64,000 nucleotides of DNA from Promethearchaeota archaeon (GTDB lineage: Archaea > Asgardarchaeota > Lokiarchaeia > Sigyniarchaeales > SOKP01): the NCBI GenBank assembly GCA_016839765.1, contig JAEOTP010000068.1, forward strand, positions 1 to 64,000, given 5' to 3'. Within the stretch, counting starts at the first letter, position 1; every line of letters begins with the position of its first letter. The position numbers were made by a program, and so were the translations under genes. A model generated the notes under the pieces. The model searched no databases. It was not told the DNA's origin and was given only the letters and a program-made list of their open reading frames with translations. This document shows, one piece after another, positions 29,432 through 37,474 of the stretch.

Positions 29432-31810
29432 ATGCAGTTAAAGCAGACATCTCATCTAAATTATGAGGATAGAATCCTTAAAATGAAAAATAAAGTGGTC
29501 ACAGCTCCACATGAAGTATGTATTGAGAGAGCAAAATTATTCACAGAATCGTATAAAAAAACTAAAGGAGAAAGTCCTGTTATTCGCTTTGCAAAAGCAA
29601 TGGAAAATTTATTATTGAATATGACCATAGAAATTTGGGAAGACGAATTAATTGTAGGAAATCAATGTAAAAAGTTTTTTGGAACTCCATTATATCCTGA
29701 AATAAATGTGGAGTTTCTAGAACAGGATGTGGATACTTTTGAAAATCGCCTTGCGCAAAAAATGCATATTTCGGACGAGGAAAAACAAATTTTTAAGGAA
29801 GAAATTTTACCTTTTTGGAAAAGTGAGGAAAGTACTTTAAAAGAGCACTTTTTAGAAAGTTTAGATCCACAAGTGAAAAATATTATGGATTCATTAGTCT
29901 TTCTAGTTGAAACAGAATTAACTAATGGTATTGGTCATTTTTTCCCAGGTCATGAAAATATTTTAAAACATGGATTAAACGGTTTGATTAAAAAGGCAAA
30001 AATCAAGTTGAAAGGATTTTCCGTTGATACTCAAAAAGTGTCTTTTTTACAGTCTGTTATTATTGTATGTACTGCAGCCAAATCATTTATTAAAAGATTT
30101 TCATCTCTAGCAAAGAAAATGGCGGAAAAAGAAACAAATTCCGAACGACATAAGAAACTTATAGAAACTTCAGAAATTTGCTTAAATATATCTGAAAATC
30201 CTCCAAAAACTTTTAAAGAAGCACTTCAATTGGTATATTTTAATCATCTTATATGTAGACTGGAAGATGGGGGATATGCTATCAGTATTGGGCGCCTTGA
30301 CCAATTACTTTATCCATTTTTTATGAATGACATAAATATCGGAATTATTACTAAGGAAGAAGTTAAATTTTTAATTGAATGCTTTTTTCTGAAATTAACA
30401 ACTTTATGGAATTATGTCTTTTATTTAGCTATTAGTGCAGCAGAAGGACCTCCAATTACCGAGAATGTTACGATTGGGGGTTTAGATCGAAAAGGAAGTG
30501 ATGCTACTAATGAATTGTCATATATTATACTAGATGCATATACTCAAATCCAGACAGTTCAACCCACATTTTCGATAAGAATTCATCAAAACACTCCAGG
30601 AGATTTCTTAATTAAAATTGCAAAATCCGTTAAATCAGGCACAAGTATAGCTTTATTTAATGATGATTTAATGATAAGAGGTCTTATAAATCGTGGTTTT
30701 ACCCTCGAAGATGCACGAGAGTATGCACCAATTGGATGTGTAGAACCTCAACATCCAAGTAAATCATTTGGTTCAACAAATGCATGCCAACTTAATATTG
30801 TTAAATGTTTAGAATTAGCCTTAACAAATGGAAGCGATATTTTCATCAGAAGAGAAATTGGAATAAAGAGTGATAAAAAAATTAAATCTTACCAAGATCT
30901 CTGGGATTCTTTTTTAGAACAGATGAGATTTTTTATAAAAAATATGGTCTTAACAATGGATACACTCGATAGGACTATTGCTAAATTCAATCCGCAACCC
31001 TATTTATCTTCTACTATTGATAATTGTATCGAAAAGGGCTTAGATGTAACTCAGGGTGGTGCGATATATAATTTTACAGGACCCCAGTTAATTGGTTTGG
31101 CAACAGTTGCAGATAGCTTAGCAGTAATTAAAAAATTTGTTTTTGAGGATAAAATAATTTCATTCGAGGAAATGGTACAAATACTTATGAAGAATTTTAG
31201 AGGAATTTACCAAGGAAAAAAGGGTTCTGAGTGGAGGGAACTCTTTATAAACAAAGTTCCGAAATTTGGGAATGATAATGATTATGTAGATCAAATTGCT
31301 GTAGATATTGTCAAAGAATACTGTAATGAAATTTCAAAATATAATAATTATCGTGGTGGTAGCTTTAATCCAGGGGTATATTCCACTTCTTTTCATTTAA
31401 CATTTGGATCTTTTACAGGTGCATCAGCTGATGGACGAAAGTCTAGAGATCCACTCTCAAACGGTGTGGGACCTACTCATGGAAGAGATAAAAATGGTCC
31501 AACCGCAATTCTCAATTCAGTAAAAAAATTAGATACTGAATTAATAACTAATGGTACTTCTTTAATATTAGATTTTCATCCAAATACTATTAAAGAAGAT
31601 ATCTTTGTACCATTGATCAAATCATATTTTGAACCTAATGGGGGATATCACATACAATTTAATGTTATTCGCAAAGATACATTATGTAAGGCGCAGCAAA
31701 ACCCTGATGATTATCGTGGTTTAGTTGTAAGAATTGCTGGATATTCAGTCTTATTTACAGAGCTCTCAAAACCCGCACAGGATGATATAATCGCAAGAAC
31801 CCAATATTAA
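29432..31810 (+). CDS. Glycyl-radical enzyme (pyruvate formate-lyase / diol dehydratase family)
   Basis: Oxygen-sensitive radical enzyme of 792 residues. The active-site loop is GCVEPQHP with thiyl Cys436 followed by the Val-Glu pair typical of dehydratase/C-N lyase members (PFL itself has two adjacent Cys). The C-terminal glycyl-radical loop is VVRIAGYSVLF with Gly770. The GCVEP form fits glycerol/propanediol dehydratases, choline lyase and similar; true PFL is unlikely. Residues that would settle the substrate cannot be read with certainty. An activating radical-SAM enzyme is needed but is not in this window. Confidence 0.9.
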   Translation: MQLKQTSHLNYEDRILKMKNKVVTAPHEVCIERAKLFTESYKKTKGESPVIRFAKAMENLLLNMTIEIWEDELIVGNQCKKFFGTPLYPEINVEFLEQDVDTFENRLAQKMHISDEEKQIFKEEILPFWKSEESTLKEHFLESLDPQVKNIMDSLVFLVETELTNGIGHFFPGHENILKHGLNGLIKKAKIKLKGFSVDTQKVSFLQSVIIVCTAAKSFIKRFSSLAKKMAEKETNSERHKKLIETSEICLNISENPPKTFKEALQLVYFNHLICRLEDGGYAISIGRLDQLLYPFFMNDINIGIITKEEVKFLIECFFLKLTTLWNYVFYLAISAAEGPPITENVTIGGLDRKGSDATNELSYIILDAYTQIQTVQPTFSIRIHQNTPGDFLIKIAKSVKSGTSIALFNDDLMIRGLINRGFTLEDAREYAPIGCVEPQHPSKSFGSTNACQLNIVKCLELALTNGSDIFIRREIGIKSDKKIKSYQDLWDSFLEQMRFFIKNMVLTMDTLDRTIAKFNPQPYLSSTIDNCIEKGLDVTQGGAIYNFTGPQLIGLATVADSLAVIKKFVFEDKIISFEEMVQILMKNFRGIYQGKKGSEWRELFINKVPKFGNDNDYVDQIAVDIVKEYCNEISKYNNYRGGSFNPGVYSTSFHLTFGSFTGASADGRKSRDPLSNGVGPTHGRDKNGPTAILNSVKKLDTELITNGTSLILDFHPNTIKEDIFVPLIKSYFEPNGGYHIQFNVIRKDTLCKAQQNPDDYRGLVVRIAGYSVLFTELSKPAQDDIIARTQY

Positions 31811-31919
31811 TCTTTTTTAATTTCGATTATCTCGTTAATTACTATATTAGCATATGTTTAAAAATGAAAAAAAATATTAGAGATACTTGTTTTAATTAAA
31901 TAACAAAATTATTAAAAAA

Positions 31920-32019
31920 GGGCCTGTAGATTAGTCGCAGATCACTTGTAGTTTGGTTCAAATTACGGATAAATTGATTCGCATTCAAGAGGCCGCGGGT
32001 TCAATTCCCGCCAGGTCCA
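31920..32019 (+). tRNA. tRNA-Ala(CGC) with a 28-nt non-canonical intron
   Basis: The acceptor stem GGGCCTG pairs with CAGGTCC and contains the G3-U70 pair diagnostic of alanine; discriminator A, CCA not encoded. The T arm GCGGG-TTCAATT-CCCGC is perfect. An anticodon arm forms only if 28 nt are removed: CTTG joined to A gives stem CTTGA/TCAAG with loop TTCGCAT, anticodon CGC, U33 and A37. The intron spans about 31950-31977; because TTG is repeated at both borders the cut could be anywhere from 27/28 to 30/31, in any case inside the 5' anticodon stem and not at the usual 37/38. The D loop AGTCGCA has C where G18 is expected. Confidence 0.87.
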
Positions 32020-32105
32020 CTTATCATTAAAAAAATAAGTATATAATTCTATATTCGTCCAGAACAACAATCTTAAATTAAAAATTACATTAAAATTGAC
32101 TTAAG

Positions 32106-34853
32106 ATGATTGATTTTAACAATTTACCACGAGTACATGATCCACAGAAAATTGAAAAGGGTATTTATGAATGGTGGGAATCACAAGGATATTTTCGCCC
32201 TGAAAAACAACGGGAATTAAATTTAGTAGAAAAAGACGGACCCCGTTTTTGTATTACACTTCCTCCTCCTAATGTAACTGGTGTACTTCATCTAGGTCAT
32301 GCGATAGTCCTTACTCTTGAAGATCTGATGACGCGTTATGAACGTATGAAACAAAAAGAAACCTTATTTCTTCCAGGAACTGACCATGCAGGTATAGCAA
32401 CTCAAAATGTTGTAGAACGGGAATTAGCTAAACAAGGGGTTTACAGAAAAGAAATTGGCCGAAAAAAATTTTTAGAAGAAGTGTGGAATTGGATAAATAG
32501 AAACCAGAGTATAATTTTAGGTCAATCCAAAAGTATGGGGGTCTCATGTGATTGGAATCGTAATAGATTTACTTTGGATGAGAAGTATTATAAATCTGTA
32601 ATAACTGCCTTTAAAATTCTTTATGATAGAGGATTAATTTATAGAGGAAAATATTTGGTTAATTGGTGTCCTGGAAAGTGTGAGTCTGCAATTTCTAATC
32701 TAGAAGCAGAAGCCGAGGAACATGAAAGTCATTTATGGTATTTAAAATATCCAATTATAACGGATGAATGGAAGGGACCAAAAGCAGAGTGGGCATCTGG
32801 TAAATGGGCAGAAGGTGTAACAGAATTTATAATATTGGCAACAACTAGACCAGAAACATTATTAGGCGATACTGGAGTTGCAATCGCACCAAGGCATCCA
32901 TATTACTCTAAATATGGAGGTAAAAAGGCCGTTTTACCAGTACTTGGTCGTGAAATCCCAATATTTGAGGATTCATATGTAGATCCAGAATTTGGAACTG
33001 GTGCTTTAAAAATCACTCCAGCTCATGATCCAAATGATTATGAAATTGGAATTAAGCTTGGTTTAGAAGCTATCACGGTAATAGATAAAACTGGTAAGAT
33101 GGTTCCAAAATACTCAGGTAAATATGCTAATATGGATCGGTTTGAGTGTAGAGATGAAATTGTTAAAGATTTAGAAAAAGAAGGTCTAATAGAAAAAATT
33201 GAACCTTATACACATATAATCGCCCATTGTCAAAGATGTAATGCAATAATTGAACCGAGAATTTCTACTCAATGGTTTATTAGAACTCGAACTATAGCAA
33301 GAGAAGCAATGGATATTGTAAGAAGTGGGTTAACAAGGATGATACCAGAAAGAGAAGAATTGCGGTTCTATCAGTGGATGGAAAAAATAGAAGATTGGTG
33401 TATCAGTCGTCAATTATGGTGGGGTCATCAAATTCCAGTATGGTATTGTTCAAATGGCCATCAAATTTGTGAACCTGAAAAACCTAAACAATGTCCTACA
33501 TGTAATGATAAAAAATTAAAGCAAGATGAGGACGTTTTAGATACTTGGTTCTCTTCTGGATTATGGCCATTTGCTACTTTAGGTTGGCCAGATCTAGAAA
33601 GTGAGGATTTCAAAAGATATTATCCCAATGATATGCGAGAAACTGGATATGATATTCTTTTCTTTTGGGTAGCTCGGGAAATGATGTTAGGATTAGAATT
33701 GACAAAACAATCACCATACCAAATGGTTTATTTTCATGGAATTATTCGCAATGAACAGGGTAAAAAAATTAGTAAATCAATGGAAAATATCAAGGAATAT
33801 GATCCTTTAAAAATTATTGAAAAATATGGTGCAGATCCACTAAGATTCACATTTATAGCCAACATGATACCCGGTAGAGACTTAAATTTGGGGGAGGGCC
33901 TTCTTAAAGCTTCAAAAAATTTTTGTAATAAGATTTGGCAATCAACTAATTATATTTTAGGTAATTTGGATAAAGCATCTGAAATAGAAAGATTTACAGC
34001 CTCATACCCTATAGAAAAGCTTAAGACTGGAGACCATTGGATTCTTTCACGATTAAATCAAATGGTAAAAAAGATAAATAATTACTATGAGGAATATGAT
34101 TATTTAAACGCATCTAGAGAAATACGATCATTTTTTTGGGATGAGTTTTGTGATTGGTATATTGAAATTTCTAAAATTCGAATTTATGATGAAAACGAGC
34201 GGAATAAAAATACACCTATATCAATTTTAATTCATGTTTTAGAAATATCACTTCGACTCCTCCATCCCATCATCCCTTTTTTAACAGAAGCTTTATGGCA
34301 AAAACTACCTAATATAGTAAAAGATGGTCCTGCTTTAATAGTAGCAAAATGGCCTGAGCCTAATGAATCATTAATCAATGACATGTTTGATGAAAATTTT
34401 AATTTAATCATAACATTAATTCATGAGATTCGACGTGTAAGAAAGGAGTTTAATGTAAAACCTGGTTTGAAAATACCCTTAATTATACAAACTGGAGACA
34501 AACGAGAATTGGTTGAAAATAATGCTTTAGAAATTATCACTCTATCTCATATAGATAAAAATCAATTTAAACTTGATGAAGCTGAGGTACCTAAACATTC
34601 TGCTCAAATTATCCTTCAAGGTATCATAAGTTACCTTCCCTTAGAGGAAGTAATTGATTTAAAAATAGAAACAGAGCGAATTTCAAAACAACTCAAATCA
34701 ATCGAGGAAAAAATACAAAAAAGTGAAAAAAAATTGAGTGGTCCTTTTACTAAGCGTGCAAATCCAGAAATAGTTCAAATCGAACGAGAAAATCTAGATG
34801 AATTAAAAGAAAGGAAGAAGATACTTGAAGATCAGCTTGAAATATTACGTTAA
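32106..34853 (+). CDS. valS: Valyl-tRNA synthetase
   Basis: Class I aminoacyl-tRNA synthetase charging tRNA-Val. PPPNVTGVLHLGH carries the HIGH motif as HLGH (62-65), and GKKISKS near 553-558 is the KMSKS motif. TTRPETLLGDTGVAI and DYEIG-type motifs mark the CP1 editing domain; DTWFSSGLWPF is characteristic of ValRS. Cys pairs (CSNGH, CPTC) suggest a zinc knuckle. The last 65 residues are the C-terminal coiled coil. Length 915 is normal. It follows the tRNA-Ala gene by 86 bp. Confidence 0.97.
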   Translation: MIDFNNLPRVHDPQKIEKGIYEWWESQGYFRPEKQRELNLVEKDGPRFCITLPPPNVTGVLHLGHAIVLTLEDLMTRYERMKQKETLFLPGTDHAGIATQNVVERELAKQGVYRKEIGRKKFLEEVWNWINRNQSIILGQSKSMGVSCDWNRNRFTLDEKYYKSVITAFKILYDRGLIYRGKYLVNWCPGKCESAISNLEAEAEEHESHLWYLKYPIITDEWKGPKAEWASGKWAEGVTEFIILATTRPETLLGDTGVAIAPRHPYYSKYGGKKAVLPVLGREIPIFEDSYVDPEFGTGALKITPAHDPNDYEIGIKLGLEAITVIDKTGKMVPKYSGKYANMDRFECRDEIVKDLEKEGLIEKIEPYTHIIAHCQRCNAIIEPRISTQWFIRTRTIAREAMDIVRSGLTRMIPEREELRFYQWMEKIEDWCISRQLWWGHQIPVWYCSNGHQICEPEKPKQCPTCNDKKLKQDEDVLDTWFSSGLWPFATLGWPDLESEDFKRYYPNDMRETGYDILFFWVAREMMLGLELTKQSPYQMVYFHGIIRNEQGKKISKSMENIKEYDPLKIIEKYGADPLRFTFIANMIPGRDLNLGEGLLKASKNFCNKIWQSTNYILGNLDKASEIERFTASYPIEKLKTGDHWILSRLNQMVKKINNYYEEYDYLNASREIRSFFWDEFCDWYIEISKIRIYDENERNKNTPISILIHVLEISLRLLHPIIPFLTEALWQKLPNIVKDGPALIVAKWPEPNESLINDMFDENFNLIITLIHEIRRVRKEFNVKPGLKIPLIIQTGDKRELVENNALEIITLSHIDKNQFKLDEAEVPKHSAQIILQGIISYLPLEEVIDLKIETERISKQLKSIEEKIQKSEKKLSGPFTKRANPEIVQIERENLDELKERKKILEDQLEILR

Positions 34854-34930
34854 AAAAAGATATTCTAACAAAAAATTGTTAACTTCTCTATTTTAATATT
34901 TATACTTATAAGAGATTACAAATTTACCTT

Positions 34931-35674
34931 TTGATAAAACGAGATTTAATGAAGAATGGAAAATTAGTAGTTGTAATTCCAGCGTATAATGAAGAAAATA
35001 CTATCCTTAAAGTAATTAATAATATTCCATCAATTGTAAATCTAAAGCAAGAAGTAATCGTAATTGATGATGGAAGCACTGATAAAACATTTAAACTGGT
35101 AAAAAGTACAGGTGTAACAATAATTTCTAACATGAAAAATTTAGGATTAGGATATACTTTCAAATGCGGTTTAATAAATTCATTAAAAAATGGAGCAGAC
35201 ATCATTGTAATTTTAGATGGTGATGGACAATACAATCCAAAAAACTTAGAATCCCTGATATTTCCAATATTAAATAACCAGGTGGATATAGTAATTGGAA
35301 ATCGTTTTTTATATGAAACTTCATATGAACTCAATTTTATAAAGAAATTAGGAAATAGATTATTATCTATATTTTTATCTAAAATATTATTAAAACTTGA
35401 TCAAGTTTATGATATACAATCATCATATAGGGCATTTAATGGAAAAATTGCAAAATTTCTTGTAAGAAATCTAAAAGGACATTATAATTATGCGCAAGAA
35501 ATGTTTATTCTATGCTGTCTATATGGTTTCAAAATAAAGCAGATCCCTGTTGAATGTTATAAAAGAACTTCTGGTAAATCAAGACTAATTAAAAATCCTA
35601 TTATTTACTTATTTAAGATCCTTTGGGTGATTTTTAAGACATATTTAAAAATTAAAATTAAATTATTAAAATAA
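34931..35674 (+). CDS. Family 2 glycosyltransferase (dolichyl-phosphate sugar synthase-like)
   Basis: GT-A fold enzyme that transfers a sugar from a nucleotide sugar, probably to a polyprenyl phosphate. The family pattern is clear: VVVIPAYNEENTI at the start, VIVIDDGSTD, and the metal-binding DGDGQYNP. No long transmembrane domain follows, only a hydrophobic basic C-terminal helix, so it resembles DPM1/short DPG synthases. Start may be TTG 34931 or ATG 34949. It stands alone between valS and the convergent scpB gene. Confidence 0.88.
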   Translation: MIKRDLMKNGKLVVVIPAYNEENTILKVINNIPSIVNLKQEVIVIDDGSTDKTFKLVKSTGVTIISNMKNLGLGYTFKCGLINSLKNGADIIVILDGDGQYNPKNLESLIFPILNNQVDIVIGNRFLYETSYELNFIKKLGNRLLSIFLSKILLKLDQVYDIQSSYRAFNGKIAKFLVRNLKGHYNYAQEMFILCCLYGFKIKQIPVECYKRTSGKSRLIKNPIIYLFKILWVIFKTYLKIKIKLLK

Positions 35675-35681
35675 GACTATC

Positions 35682-36416
35682 CTAGGGTTGTTCTTTATCG
35701 ATTCCTAGTTGTGTAATCATCATTCTTTTAAGTTCTTCCTTATTTTTAGGCAGGCCAAACATATCAGCATATTTATCAGTCGTTGTTAATTCATGAGTTC
35801 TTCCTTTTTTCACAGCAGATATGAGGTCGTTATCTAAAAGATATTTAATATGCTCATAAGCACCACTTCCCCTTATTTTTACGACAGTTGATTTTAAAAT
35901 TGGTTGTTTTAATGCAATTACGGTTAAGGTTCTTAAATTAGCTTCTGAAATACCACCTCCTTTTGCAAATTTTGAAACGCGCTCTGTGTATTCTGGTCTT
36001 AATTGCATTTGAAACCTTTCGCCAACCTGGGCAATTATAAGTGCACTTGAGCGTTCTAAATAGTCAAAGGCTAGTTGGTTGACCAATTTCTCGACTTCTT
36101 TTTTTGGAAGCTCTAATTTAGTGGATAATTCTTCAATGTCTAATGGTCTTCCTGAAGCATAAAGTGCTCCTTCAATTAAATTTCTATTTAGTTCCGTTAA
36201 TTCAATTTGTATAGCAAATTCTGATTCTTGAGAGCTATTTTCTTGTTCTAATCCAGATCCAACTCCTATTCCGTTTAATTTTTCATTTGTTAAAGATATT
36301 GTTTGATCTTCTTCATCATTTTCATCATTTGTCTGCGATCCATCGTTAGATTTCTCTTCCTCATTATTTATTTGATTATTACCCACAAATTTATAATTAT
36401 CATCATTATCTTTCAT
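35682..36416 (-). CDS. scpB: Segregation and condensation protein B (kite subunit)
   Basis: Winged-helix kite protein that binds the ScpA kleisin of the SMC complex. The conserved region starts at about residue 77 with LIEGALYASGRPLDIEEL, and continues with LRTLTVIALKQPI and a second winged helix (RGSGAYEHIKYLLDNDLI). The N-terminal 75 residues are an acidic low-complexity extension (Asn/Glu/Asp-rich) not found in bacterial ScpB. It is 26 bp downstream of scpA and is the third gene of smc-scpA-scpB. Confidence 0.9.
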   Translation of the reverse strand: MKDNDDNYKFVGNNQINNEEEKSNDGSQTNDENDEEDQTISLTNEKLNGIGVGSGLEQENSSQESEFAIQIELTELNRNLIEGALYASGRPLDIEELSTKLELPKKEVEKLVNQLAFDYLERSSALIIAQVGERFQMQLRPEYTERVSKFAKGGGISEANLRTLTVIALKQPILKSTVVKIRGSGAYEHIKYLLDNDLISAVKKGRTHELTTTDKYADMFGLPKNKEELKRMMITQLGIDKEQP

Positions 36417-36442
36417 AAAATTTCTCCTAATAGTGTAAATTA

Positions 36443-37459
36443 TTATTTCTTTAGGGTAATCACAAAATCCTTAAAATCTTCATCTTGAGATAAAGTTAGC
36501 CTACTATTATTAGATAAAAACATTAATGCTAAGAACATTCTTACAAACGCAAACTTTTTATCTATATCATTTTCTTCTTCATTTTTAATTATTTCAGTTA
36601 TATCGAAAAAACTCGTTTCCTTATTATCAAATTCTGTTTTTGCCTTTATTCTATTATACCAAGAATCGTGTAATTCTTCTATACTTTGTTCTCTACCACT
36701 AATATGTTTTAATAACTCTTTTGGTAATCTGGCGTTTGATTTCATATGTATTCTTTGTTCCTTTAATTCATCTCTACGTAATCGTCGCCTTCTTAGCTTT
36801 TCTTTATTTTGCATTGTTTCTATAATTGCTGATCGCATTGCTTCAAACAATTCTTCCTTAGTAGATACTAGTAATTTTGGTTGAATGGGTTGAGGTAAGG
36901 TTTTAGGAATTGATCTCCCATGTCTTTGTCTGAATTTTTCAAGTTCTTCTTTTTTTTGAATTATTTCTTCTTCCTTTATAATACTCGATATTTTATAATG
37001 ATGTAAATAAGCAGAATTTTTTAGGGCAATTCCAGAAATTTTATAATTGATCAATTCTTCGTGAAGCATATTGCTAAAGAATTTATCAACTAGGGAAGCT
37101 AAATCATAAAAAGCTATATCTGAATCTTTTGCTAATTCAAAATCTAGTAAGCTAGAAAAAGGAGGTTTTTGCCAAAATTTTAACTCCAGTCTTTCTTTTT
37201 GTAATAGAGCAGGATCTTCTTCTTCGCCCGCTATTAATTCTTCTTCTAAAACCTCATCTAACTCATCTTCCTTGGTTCTATCTATAAATTCAGGATGGGA
37301 TACTACATCATTCAGTAATTTTATTATATCATTCTTTTTAGATTTAGAGGGGATAGTTATATTATTCTGTGTAGCAAAATCTCTTAACTCTTTTACAGTC
37401 CAATCTTTAAAATTATATCCCTCCTTTATGCCATTTTCTTTCGAAATTTCTAGCACCAC
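36443..37459 (-). CDS. scpA: ScpA-type kleisin with N-terminal SAP-like motif
   Basis: Kleisin bridging the two SMC heads. The kleisin N-domain starts near residue 95 (FWQKPPFSSLLDFELAKDSD, then IAFYDLASLVDKFF); the C-terminal winged helix (about 275-338) includes VRMFLALMFLSNN. Residues about 18-52 (DWTVKELRDFATQNN, KSKKNDIIKLL) match the SAP/HeH helix-extended-helix pattern, a DNA-binding motif I would not expect in ScpA. A basic helix-rich centre (RRRRLRRDELKEQR) may bind DNA too. The gene is 15 bp downstream of smc. Confidence 0.87.
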   Translation of the reverse strand: MVLEISKENGIKEGYNFKDWTVKELRDFATQNNITIPSKSKKNDIIKLLNDVVSHPEFIDRTKEDELDEVLEEELIAGEEEDPALLQKERLELKFWQKPPFSSLLDFELAKDSDIAFYDLASLVDKFFSNMLHEELINYKISGIALKNSAYLHHYKISSIIKEEEIIQKKEELEKFRQRHGRSIPKTLPQPIQPKLLVSTKEELFEAMRSAIIETMQNKEKLRRRRLRRDELKEQRIHMKSNARLPKELLKHISGREQSIEELHDSWYNRIKAKTEFDNKETSFFDITEIIKNEEENDIDKKFAFVRMFLALMFLSNNSRLTLSQDEDFKDFVITLKK

Positions 37460-37474
37460 ATTTTTTTGATAAAT

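Noticed and set aside
34924..35334. Minus-strand ORF of 136 codons
   Set aside because: Antisense to the glycosyltransferase, which has clear GT2 motifs.
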